From positions 744,001-808,000 of the forward strand of contig NC_088117.1 in assembly GCF_036370855.1 (NCBI RefSeq): a stretch of DNA of 64,000 nucleotides. Direction: 5' to 3'. The translations under genes were made by a program, and so were the position numbers. The notes under the pieces were generated by a model that was not told the origin of the DNA, did not search any database, and saw only the letters and a list, made by a program, of their open reading frames with translations. The first letter of the stretch is position 1, and every line of letters begins with the position of its first letter. Source of the DNA: Dromaius novaehollandiae (lineage: Eukaryota > Chordata > Aves > Casuariiformes > Dromaiidae). This document shows positions 22,000 through 31,674 of the stretch, piece after piece.

Positions 22000-22610
22000 T
22001 TCCAGGGGGGCAGGAGGGAAATGCAGGCAGGGGGCTGGGGGGCCGGGGAGGCGGTTTGGGAGGGCGCCGGGCAGCACCAGGCACAGCGGGTGGCAGCGGC
22101 TGCATCTGGGCTGCAGCCACGGTCTGCTGGTGCCCAGGTGCTGGGGCAGCGCTGGGGGGCCGCGAGGGCCGTGGGGGGGGCGGGCGGGGCGGGCGGCTGC
22201 CCGCGCGTGAGGGCTCCGGTTCTCTGGGGCGCCAGGGTGGGCGGGCCGGTCTTCCAGGTGCGCGTGGCGGCCGCTGGTGTTGCGTCCGGCTCTCCGGAGC
22301 ACCGGGGCGGGTGGGCCGGTTGTCCTGGCGCGAGAGGCGGCCGCCGGCATCTGGTCTGGATCTCTGGGCTGCGCGGAGGTTCCTGCGGGGAGAGGTGGCT
22401 GTTCAGGACAGGCGGGCTGTGGGTCCCAGGGCAGAGGAGAGCCTGGACCTGCCAGGGCTGCAGCAGCCCCGCGGCGTGGACGGGCTCCGAGGGCCGCAGC
22501 TCTGGGCCCCGTCGGCCGCCTGGCTGGGCCGGGCCGCAGCTGACGCGGGGGTGCCGGGGGAGCGGCGTGCAGCCCCCGTGGGGCCTGGCACCCTGCCTCT
22601 GAGTAGCAGC
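22000..22610. promoter_or_regulatory. CpG-rich, GC-rich block (CpG island-like) with imperfect repeats
   Basis: Very GC-rich with many CpG pairs. Segments around GGGCGGGCCGGTCTTCC and GGGCGGGTGGGCCGGTTGTCC recur with a spacing of about 70 bases, each followed by a GGCGGCCGC-type stretch, suggesting a degenerate minisatellite. It may be a promoter CpG island for an unseen gene or simply a GC-rich repeat. Long open frames on both strands here are explained by the lack of AT-rich stop codons. Confidence 0.5.
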
Positions 22611-23221
22611 AGCGTGGTACTGAAAGCTACAAGTAGCAAACAGGGCACACTTGCACCCGCACAGCTTTGGTTTTGCTTCTCTGCACCAGCCACCCAAGCC
22701 CAGGGGCCTCTCAAGTCCTTCTTGGCCCATACCACATTGACCTGCCTTCTCTGCACATGCTGGGAAGGGGATCTACGTTTGAGAAACAGCAGACACTGAA
22801 GTACGTGCACAGTCTGCCAGAATCTAGGAGAGCTGCAGAGTCTCACTTCGCAGTGTGCCTGACAAAGACCAACACTCAACTTATAGTATTTGACTGACAG
22901 CGACTACTCAGGGGATCCTCGAGGAAACAAGATCACAACTTCTTCTGCCATGAATGCCCTTAACACGCTCTTTGCAATATGTATCCAAAGTACAAAATCA
23001 CTGCCCGCACTGAAAACACACTCGTTGGGAGTGTCCAGGTTCAGATGTTACAGCGTCCTTTCCCAGAGCCATGCCTAGAGCTGGGAAGAAGTCATCACCA
23101 TCACCTGAGTTGCTCCGACAGCTAGGCTGAGGAGCACATTTGGAATTAATGGCATTAGATAACAAGGTGATTTCTCTTCCCAAATTCCCTCAGAGTGGAC
23201 TGTAGCTACTGCAGTTCTTAC

Positions 23222-26200
23222 TTGCTATGGCAATCTCGCCCTTCTTTGTTTCTCTTCCTGACTTGGCTTTGCCTTCGTCTATGGCTGGGTCTTCTCTTTT
23301 AGCAACAGTGTCAGTATTAGGTAATACTGGCAACAGTAAGAATGGCTTTCAGAAAAGAATACTCATTGCTATGAACTAAGGGCTCAAATAGAAATTCTTA
23401 CACCAGAAATCTCAACAGAGTACTGTCAGCAGCTAACTTTGCCCTCCAGAAGACTACATCTGTAAACTCTTCCTTACTAATAGCAGCTGTCTAATACAGA
23501 ATTTTGGGGAAAAAAACAGTGAACTCACCGTTTCCTCCTCCTCATCAGCCAAATAACTAGGCAACACAACGCTGCTCCAGCCAAGAGGATACCCAAGACC
23601 GTTGCAGTGCGTACCGTGCAATGCTTTCGTATGTCTTTTGGCTCTGCGGCAGCTGCACTTCTCCCACTAGCCAAACCTGGAGGAAATTACACAAGGCCAT
23701 ATGTTACTGTGTTCTGCACTGCTGATAATCTCACAGTCTGTTTGACATTCCCAGGAAATTTTCTTTTTCCCTTTCTTAGCATCTCTGAAGGAGGGAAATC
23801 TCGGGGACGGCAACACTTGCTTGGTTTCAGTAGCAGCAAAGTCCCCAGGTCATTGCAAATCAGCACGCTTTGGAGTCTCTCTTTAGCCTCTCAGCCTTGT
23901 TTACCTTCTGGGATGGCCATAATCCAGGTTTCCCAATTGGAGGGGTTTGCTCTCCCTTTCTGGCAATCCTTCACATCCCACAATCCCTTTGGTGCTCCCT
24001 CGCCCTTCTGAGGCTCAAAAGGGCTGTTTCACGGAGGCATCCTCTTGACACTTTGAGACAAGTCAGCCCACTGAACAAAACTCATCAGGCCAGAAGGAGA
24101 GCACACAGGGGTGCTCATCTGGTTTACCAGTAACTCCTCTGAGCGACGTGGACAAAAGCCATCCCGGGTCCAGGGAGTGCCACCCTGACTCTTCCCTCCC
24201 AGGTCAGCACACTTGCCCCAAGGGAAAAGAGTCCGGCTCTCTTGGGCTCCTGCTTCCATAGCCAGTGACACTGCTATTCCGGGCTACACCACGTCCCGGC
24301 TCCAACCGAAATGGTGGGTGCTGGCTGCGCTGCTCAGCCCAGCAGCCAGGGTGGGCACCTCTGCGGCAGCCTGCGGCAAAGACGACACCTGAACCTGGCT
24401 CTCTCCCTTTGCCTTTTCTCCAGCACAGGCACCACCTCCCCTTCCTTCGCCCTCTGGTCTTCCAAACACCACTCGTATGCTCCCAGTCTTCAGGACTCCT
24501 CTCTCACTTAGGCATCCCTGCAAGACGGCTCAGTACCTCGGTGCTTTGGAAAAAAGGCGTATTTCCTGTCGTGCAGGGCTTCTCCGGGCTGTGACACACT
24601 TGGAAGCGCTGTCAAGAATCAGAGAGAGGTAAAGCCTCAGCACTGCTCAGGCACACAGCATGCAGAAGGAGGCATGAGGTTCCCTCCAAACCCCTGCCCG
24701 GCCTGTGAATCAGGGCATCATTTAGGACCTCCTTTCACAGCAGGGATCCCACTTGGTACTCCTTTTGTGCCTAGGGCCTCTGGGGACTCCCTGCAAGTTC
24801 TGAGATGCAGGTGGGGCAGGAGGTCTAGTCGATTAAGAGTCGTGTTTCCTAACTTGCGCTCAATGTGGTTAAAACTGCCTCCTTCCCCAAACGGCAAAGC
24901 TCCGAAATCCCAGGGAGCTGCATGGTGTGGGAAGTGAGGCTATCTCATAGGACCCACAAAGGTTTATATGCACATGTCTGGCACACTAATTGCAATCATC
25001 TCCACACACCAGAGGCAAAAAACATCTTCAGAAAGCCGCTCCTGGCTTGCTTTAGAACACTTCCAATGCCCTAAGACTTTAACATTTGGCCGCTGACATG
25101 CTGTGCAGTAGCAGGCCCCAAGGGAAGAGCCTGCAGACACACAGGGCTTTTGATTTCCTACAGCGGATGACAATGGACAGCAAGTACCTGGCATGCCTGT
25201 TGCTTGAGTTGCCTCTCTCTCTTCATCAGAGGCTGGCAGGCTGTGACTGCCTCCTGCCAGAAAGGTCTCCTTCTCCAGGGTCTCCTGATGATTCTCTTTG
25301 GAAAGAAAGCCAGACAGCTTGATCAGAAGGAACTGATCCTCATCACTTCCGCATGGTATCTTCAGGAGGCAATCCTTTTCAAAAGGCTTCAGTAAAAAGC
25401 TCAGAAACAAAACCTGGCATTTCGGGGTGGGCACCTGCTCACTAGCCCAATGTGTCCTTTGTAGAGAAAAATCAAAGTGCACAAAATCTTCCAGATAACC
25501 AATACAGGCAGCAACACCTGCTGTACGGGTGGGGAGACGAGACAATTGCATGGGAACCTCTCATTCTCATGCCACTTGGTGCCTTTTTGAGAATTGGCAA
25601 GATGACATTGAATCCTTTCCTTCAAAGAGGGCAGGAAAAACCTGTAGCCGGTTCAGCTGGGGAAAAAGGCCTCCTGAGGACCAAGGCTCATCATGCCAAC
25701 TCCACCACACAGTACGCGTAACAGTCACATACGGTACACTGAGCCCCAAGCTCTTGCCACTGTATTTAGGGCGCATTCACAAACATGCTGCAGCCTCAGC
25801 ATCTTTGTCACCAGCAAGGCCTGGACAAAAGGAGACAATCCCATACATCCCTGGCTTCTGCAGGACTGATAATCTCACTGCGTGTTTGGGACTCCCAGGC
25901 AATTTTACATGCCGTGGTGTTACTATGGCTGATTCTGGTCTCTTGGCACCGGCGGACAAGAAAGCTCACTGACACTTCTCAGGGGCAAGAGCCCACCGGC
26001 CAGTGAAAGCCTGAACCAGCGCTGCCCCTACCTGTGCCCCTGGGCTTCAGGGAGGGCATGTGTGCTGGGCGCCTTGGATTCCCCAGGAGGGCAATAAAAG
26101 AGGAAAAAAGAAAATACTAATAGAAGAATCAAAAGGAAAGGAAGACAGACTACTTACCCCTGAGATCTCCCTGAGGCTCGAGCAGAGGCTCCAGCCCCTG

Positions 26201-29200
26201 AGAAGCTGCAGAAGCTTCAGTGACTTGAGGGACATCTGTAATTACACACGGAGGAGAAAAGGGTAGAATACCTGGGGCAATACACGTGTTTGTAAAGGAA
26301 CTCCAGTGCACTGAAAGGGATGTTGCCATGCCCTGGGTAGGTCTAGATTCGCACAGCGGCCGAGGGGCCTGCCTGACCTTTGGCTAGGCACACGGCGCCT
26401 CTCACAGTAAACCAAGAGTCACGCCTCACCTCTGGGATTCCCCAGAGACTAATTGCAAGCATCTCCACACACCAGAGACAAAAGTCATCTTCAGAAAGCC
26501 GCTCCCGCCTTGCTTTAGGACACTTCCCACACTCTAGCACCTTAACATTAACAAACGCGGCGAAGAACACGCTTGTAGAAGAGACCCTCAACAAGCTCTG
26601 CGGCTTGCCAATGCCTGCAAGGTGTGACGTGGTGCGTCACTGCGGCGAGGCTCTGATCCATCCCTTTCTCCTGCGTAAGCCACAGCTTATCCATAGCTGT
26701 TTCTAAAACCTCACGTTTACAATGATCTCCCTTAACACAGAGTGAAATCTACCCACCAGCTGCTCTCTCCAAGTCCTTCAAGATGTCCTGAAGGAGTTTA
26801 GAATATTTCTCAGACGACTTTCCTCTCTGGGCCTTGTACTTCCTCTGCCGAGGACCTAAACAGAAAGTATTAAGTTAAATTGCACATGAACAACATCCGC
26901 ACAAGTAAATGCTGCTTCTTTCAAATAACCCAAAAGAGTAGGCAAAGAGTCACGACTCACCTGTACGACTCCCCACAGACACTGCCTGGCCATCCAGACG
27001 AGAGGCTGCATAGCCATCTCCTGCGGCCACATCTGCAACCAAAGAGACGAGCAGAGCTCTCGTTACCTATTTTCATATGCTGCTTCAGATTTGAATGGTA
27101 GCGAATGAGCATGGAATGTCTCATTACAGCAAGGCACTCGTCTTGCCCTTCCGCTCCTGAGTCTTTGGCAAACACTTATCAGGTGCCTGCACAGGCACCA
27201 CGTGGCTACAAATCCAAGCATGCTGGGAAAGGATGCCCTGGAGTTCACCTGAGCTCTAAGCTCAACCCCAACAAGCCTGCTGGCTTTGCTGTAGGCACTG
27301 GAAAAGCACAAGGCTGGAGCAGCCAGGCAAAGCACCCACCGCAGATCTCTGAAGCCCTCCCAAAGCCCGCTCTGCTCTTTTGCAGGCATGAGCCTCGGCC
27401 AAGGACTGAAGCTACACGGCCCACGAACACAACTCTGAAACCACAGGCTCCTCCCAGGAAGGGAATACATCTCCACCACTTACTCCTGGCATGCTCCTGA
27501 GGCTCAGAAGTGGGATCCAGCTGAGAAGCTGGAAGGCCCCTGCCTGCAGGAACGCCTGTAAGCAAACACAGACAAGACAAGTTTTCATTATGTGCTGCAA
27601 CATACTTCCACAGAAGCGCTTGAACCACCTGCAGAGGAAGTAGGAAGTACAAGTTCACAGGAACAAAATAGTACATAGGAAGTTCTTATTCTTCCAGGGA
27701 CATAAAAATTGATTACATACCCCTGGGAAGACCTGCAGGCTCAAGAACGGGATGCAGCTGAGAAACTGGAGAACCCTCAACTACAGCCACATCTGTAACC
27801 AAACACAGATGGGAGCAGTTCTCATCATGTATTTCCATAGACAACTTCGGATTTGAAGGGTGGTGAATGACGGGGAACATACAATTACACCATACTTCTG
27901 CTCATGTGCACCTTGCAAACGCTTAGCGGGTGTCTGCAGTGGCATCGTATGGCCATAAATCTAAGCAGGCACAGATCTGCTGCGGGAGAGCACACCCCGG
28001 AGTTCACACAAGCTGTAAACTCAACCCCAGCAAGCCCGCTGGCTTTGCAGCAGGCTTTGGAAGCAGCACAAAGACCCTGCAAGGCAAAGCACCCCGGGAC
28101 ACATCTCTCAAGGCCTCCCGAGTCCCACTCTGCTCTTCTGTGCCTCTGAGCATCAGCCAACGACTTATTCAGTTACACTCACCACCAGGAAAAGCTGGAA
28201 ACGTAAAAGCTTCTTCTACAAAGCAAATACATATTCAGTACTTACCCTGGGGATCGTCCCGAGGGTCAGGAAGAGGAAACAGCCAAAATGCTGGATCACC
28301 AAAGCCTACAGGCAGAGCAGAAACCCAACACAGAGGTGGCAAGTTTTCCTTAGAAGCTGCTACCAACTTCTTCACAAAGCAGTTGTAATGAATGGAAGGG
28401 GGGTCACGTCATCACATGGGACATATATGTAGGTCAATAGTCCCAAAGCTGTGGAGGGGCAGAGAGGACCTTTTGCCTGGCAGCTCTCAAAGGAAAGAAA
28501 TGCTCACAACTTACCCCTGGGACTCCCCTGCGGCTGTAAAGCCCTTGGACCCCAGAGGAAGTATGAAGCACAATTTCATGGGAGCAAAATAGCACAAGGA
28601 AAGTTCTTGTTCTTTCAGGGAAGTAAAAACTGACTACGTACCCCTGGGAAGACCTGGAGGCTCGGCAACGGGATGCAGCTGAGAAGCTGGATAATCCTCA
28701 GCTTCAGCCACATCTGTAAGCAACCACCGATGGGAGCAGTTCTCATCATGTATTGCCACAGACAGCCCCCAAGCACCCCCAAGACAAACAAACACGCGGC
28801 CCCTCGGCCCCTTCTTCCGCGGAGCTCTCTAACCTCCACCAAGGAAGCCAGCGCTCTGCAAAGGGGCAACCCTCAGCACCGGAGGACACGAAGCAGCATT
28901 CGCGCTGCGGGGGCACGAGAGCTCCCCGGCCAGCGCCAGGCCAAAGCGGCGCCAGGAAAGGCACGCTTCTGCTCTTGCCAGGGAAGCTCAGGTCCCCCGA
29001 GGACTCACCTCCAGCCTGTCCGCGAGGCTCGGCGCCGGCGTCCGGCCACGCAGCTGGATCGCCATCGCCGCCGGGCACCGCTGCAACCGCCCGCGGGGAC
29101 AACAGCTCCCGTCAGCCAGCGCCAGGCGCCGCTCCAGGCACAGCTCTCGCCCCCGGCCCCCGCCGCCCCCCAGCGCACCCCCCTCCCCGCGGCCCCACGA

Positions 29201-29457
29201 GCCTCGCCCAGCCGCTCCCGGCCCCCGACGCCGCCTCCCGCCGCCCCGGCCGCTCGCCAGCCGGCCCCGCCGCCCCCAGCCTGCCGCGCCGCCTCCGCCT
29301 CCGCCTCCGCCTCCGGCGCCGCCCGCCCGCCCGCCCTACCTGGGCCCGGCGCTGCCCGCGGAGCAGCCCGGCTGTCCCGGGCACGCAGCGCCGCCAGGAG
29401 CCCGAGCAGCAGCAGCAGGCGCCGCCCGGCGCCGGACGCCCCCCGCGCTCGCACCAT
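23222..29457 (-). CDS. Unrecognised single-pass type I membrane protein built from tandem phase-1 exons
   Basis: Predicted exons, minus strand, 5' to 3': 29457-29340 (start codon and signal peptide MVRARGASGAGRRLLLLLG...), 29080-29009, 28713-28642, 28305-28246, 27792-27721, 27555-27484, 27032-26961, 26855-26757, 26235-26158, 25295-25188, 23676-23529 and 23295-23222. Each has AG and GT borders. All from the first exon to the one before 23676 end in phase 1, so they join without frame loss. Six are exactly 72 nt and share a pattern such as PASQLHP...EP.GLPRG. Exons 26855-26757 and 25295-25188 are highly charged. Exon 23676-23529 encodes a hydrophobic helix (TVLGILLAGAALCCLVIWL) followed by the basic MRRRKR, so the N terminus is predicted outside the cell. 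Exon 23295-23222 continues a charged cytoplasmic tail; the stop codon was not located. I do not recognise the family. Exon membership is inferred from splice signals and phase, without transcript support, and more exons may exist at 23.7-26 kb. Confidence 0.6.
23529..23676 (-). CDS. Transmembrane exon of the unrecognised membrane protein
   Basis: 148 nt between a TTTCCTCCAG acceptor and a GTGAGTTC donor. It enters in phase 1 and leaves in phase 2. It reads an alanine-rich juxtamembrane stretch with one cysteine, then a hydrophobic helix of about 20 residues (including GILLAGAALCCLVIWL), then MRRRKR, a classic stop-transfer signal. The next exon (23295-23222) accepts phase 2 through an AG in GCTAAAAG. 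Confidence 0.65.
24985..25092 (-). repeat. Duplicated segment, copy 1 (with 26,448-26,555)
   Basis: This stretch and 26,448-26,555 are clearly the same sequence with scattered differences (ACTAATTGCAATCATCTCC against ACTAATTGCAAGCATCTCC, then CTTCAGAAAGCCGCTCC in both). On the minus strand both read a stretch such as ERLSEDxFCLWCVEM. They lie among the tandem exons and may be a decayed exon-intron duplicate. No splice-consistent exon in phase 1 could be drawn. Confidence 0.7.
26448..26555 (-). repeat. Duplicated segment, copy 2 (with 24,985-25,092)
   Basis: Partner of the copy at 24,985. Just to its left, on the minus strand, lies CTGGGGAATCCCAGAG followed by GTGAGGCGTGACTC, which resembles the 3' end and donor of exon 27032-26961. 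This copy is therefore probably a degenerate relative of that exon unit. Confidence 0.7.
26961..28713 (-). repeat. Tandem exon-intron duplication blocks
   Basis: The 72-nt exons at 27032-26961, 27792-27721 and 28713-28642, each with several hundred bases of neighbouring intron, are copies of one another. The intron sequence at about 27,040-27,420 aligns with 27,800-28,165, and the flank at 27,620-27,720 aligns with 28,540-28,641. Block spacing is about 760 and 920 bases. A truncated relative of exon 27555-27484 is visible at about 28,515-28,545 next to a donor-like GTAAGT. The duplications are old enough to differ at many positions. Confidence 0.75.
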
Positions 29458-30150
29458 GCTGCCCGGCGCCAGCAGCCGCCCCCCGCCGGCGCCCTCGAGC
29501 AACGCGCGCGCGGAGCGGCGTCTGCGGGGCGCGGCGCGGCACAGCCCCGCGCAAAACCCCGCCCTGCAGCACCCCGCCCTGCACCGCCCCGCAGCACGAC
29601 GCAGCGCAGAGCCCCGCACTGCACCGCAGCGCAGCGCAGCGCAGCGCAGCGCAACACCGCGCAGCACGACGCAGCGCAGCGCAGCGCGGGGCCCCTCTGT
29701 GAGCTCAGGGCGCGGCGCGGCGCAGCGCGGGGCCCCTCTGTGAGCTCAGGGGCGCCCTCCGCGCGGGAGGCGCAGGGGGCCGCGCACCCCCGCCGCGGCC
29801 CGCGCTCCCTCCGCGCGCCGGCGCCGGCGCCGCCCTGTGCGGGCAGCCCGGGCATGCTGGCGGCCGGGGGTGCTGCTGCCGCCCTCGAGGAGCCCCTCGG
29901 GGGCAGCCCGGCTCTCTGCCCACACGCTCGCGCCCCTGCGCTCGCCTCGCTGCTCGGCAGCTCCGCGCCAGCGCCTGCTCCGGCCTCGCTCGCTGCTCTC
30001 CTTCGCGCCCCGCTGCCGCCGCTCTGCCCCAGCGCCGGCGCCAGCTCTGCGCTTCTGGAGCTGGCCCGGGGGCAGCTGCTGACAGGCGGGGGGGCTCCAG
30101 GGCCAAGCCTGTGCCCCAGCTCTCCTCCCCCGCCCCGCTGGGACTCTGCC
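28850..30150. promoter_or_regulatory. CpG island at the start of the minus-strand membrane-protein gene
   Basis: Dense GC and CpG surround the predicted first exon (29457-29340) and the second (29080-29009). This is the usual setting of a vertebrate promoter. The very long plus-strand open frames in this block are composition artefacts. The upstream half contains GCGCAGCGCAGC simple repeats. Confidence 0.7.
29600..29752. repeat. GCGCAGC simple repeat and GC-rich tandem duplication
   Basis: A run of GCAGCGCAGC-type units occupies about 29,610-29,690. A unit containing GCGGGGCCCCTCTGTGAGCTCAGG then occurs twice in tandem (about 29,686-29,709 and 29,728-29,751). This lies just upstream of the predicted start codon on the minus strand. 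Confidence 0.7.
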
Positions 30151-30478
30151 TGCTAAAGCCCTAAAGAAACACTACATCAAAATGCTGTATTTCTCCGTAC
30201 GTGTTGCCAGTTTGGCAAAAGAATTGGAGGTGCATCTATCCCTAACTGAACTGTCCTCCATAAAACACAAAAAATCACTCCCACAGGTCAAAAAGCCCCA
30301 CGCCCGGGTGAAGACCCCTCCCCGAGCATGTGTAGTAGTAAATTGGTGTGTAAGCAGTAGTATAATTGTCTGTAAATTACTCTCCAATCAGTGTAAAAGG
30401 GAAAGTTGCAAACCTTGCAATGTGTTTGTAAAAATGCTACTTGAAAAGGCGGGGGAGTGTGCTTGATTTGTGGGAAAC
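30151..30478 (+). repeat. Partial extra LTR copy upstream of the 5' LTR
   Basis: From CTGCTAAAGCCCTAAA to TGATTTGTGGGAAAC this is a diverged copy of LTR interior sequence: its left part matches about 30,588-30,690 and its right part matches about 31,140-31,250, with the middle missing. It ends exactly where the full LTR begins with TGTTACAAG. It is either a remnant of an older solo LTR or a by-product of recombination. Confidence 0.75.
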
Positions 30479-31351
30479 TGTTACAAGACAACCCTGGGAA
30501 GCTCAGAAAGAATGTTCAAACTAGGTAGTTTAGGATAACTTCTATTTTCTGAAAAGAAGCATTCTTTAATCAAGGGCATCCTAGAACTGCTAAAGCCCTA
30601 AAAGAAACATTAAATCAAAATGTTTTATTTCTAGGTACATATTGCCAATTTGGCAAAAGAACTGGAGGTGCACGTATCCCTAACTGAAGACCTTGGGACC
30701 TGGACTGTCAGTTATTGAACTCAAGCTGTCTAGAGGTAGCCGCTTCGCACAACTTGTATAAAACTTGCTTAGCATGACTAGCTGAATTTGCTGGAGCCTT
30801 AGGCCGCACTCCTAGTCCAGTGAGAAAGGGCCCCGGAGCTGGTGGAGGCTGGAAAAATGAGGGAGTTACAAGCAGGTTGCATTCCTGCGCTTCACACTCC
30901 GAAAGGGAGGATGTCAAGGCTTTGAAATAAGGCCTGCTTGGGCGCCAGGAGCCTGGGAGACAAAGCCTCCTCTCACTGCGGGAGCAGTGTTCATTAGGAG
31001 GTCTGGACTATCTCCTCCTCGTCAGGACCTTGGGAGATAACACCTGCTGTCCCTGCTGGGGCAGTGTCAGTTGCTGGAATGACCATCTCCTCCTCAGGAC
31101 CTTGAGAGACAGGGGCGGGACCCGGGCAATGAAGAAATCCCTGACCAACCAGTGCAAAAGGGAAAGTTGCAAACCTGGCAATGTGTTTGTCTTGATGCTA
31201 CTTGAAAAGCTGGAGGCGGGTGCTTGATTTGTGGGAAACCACCGAGCACCCAGGCTTGCGCAGCTCTGAGCTAAATAAGCCAATGTCTCTGCTGAGTGTG
31301 TAATTATTGGCTTATTGCACACCGGGCAACGAATCCGCTTTTTGGACAACA
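30479..31351 (+). repeat. 5' LTR
   Basis: Begins TGTTACAAGACAACCC and ends GGACAACA, with short inverted ends TGTT/AACA. TATAAAA lies at 30757-30763. It contains about 170 bases of U3 (near 30,545-30,720) that the 3' LTR lacks. It shares U3 sequence with the LTR at 18,497. The ends are fixed by comparison with the 3' LTR. Confidence 0.9.
31274..31316 (+). promoter_or_regulatory. Stem-loop in LTR R/U5 region
   Basis: A perfect 11-base inverted repeat, AATAAGCCAAT and ATTGGCTTATT, with a 21-base loop. The same structure is kept in the 3' LTR at 38,355-38,397. The stem holds the AATAA-like poly(A) element, as in the poly(A) hairpins of some retroviruses. That role is inferred. Confidence 0.6.
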
Positions 31352-31357
31352 GTTTTC

Positions 31358-31375
31358 TGGTGACCCAGATGGGAC
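31358..31375 (+). other. Primer-binding site, tRNA-Trp-like
   Basis: TGGTGACCCAGATGGGAC starts six bases after the LTR end, where minus-strand synthesis would be primed. The first nine bases match the tRNA-Trp complement used by avian leukosis-type viruses and the rest is partly diverged. Another tRNA cannot be excluded. Confidence 0.5.
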
Positions 31376-31674
31376 CCTCCCTGTAAAGCCTTGCCTGGAT
31401 CATCTTGCCAGTTCCCGGCGGGGAGACGCTGCTCTTCGGACTCCAGCGCGCACCGACCGTTTTGTTCGGGGACTCCGCGCGCACCCTCCCCAGTCGGAGC
31501 GGGTAAGCGGCTCAAAGGTGCAACGCAGTAATTATTAAGAGACATTGCATCGAGGGTATGATATAGGGGCAATTGGTTGTGGTAACCCAGTGTAAGCTTT
31601 GTACACATTTGGACAGTGCCGACTGGAGTGTACGAAAGCATAATTGGTAAGAATGTTCTTTTAAGGGTAATAAT

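Noticed and set aside
21927-22799. Long G/R/A-rich open frames on both strands at 22 kb
   Set aside because: Same composition effect. No domain, splice partners or conserved motif can be seen.
28515-28533. 19-nt micro-exon in the tandem-exon gene
   Set aside because: It has AG and GT borders but would break the phase-1 chain. It fits better as a truncated, decayed exon copy.
28753-30156. 467-codon plus-strand open frame, and a similar 356-codon one at 28,673-29,743
   Set aside because: Both are rich in P, A, R and S and lie in a CpG island where stop codons are rare. The minus strand has a signal peptide and in-phase splice sites, so these are composition shadows.
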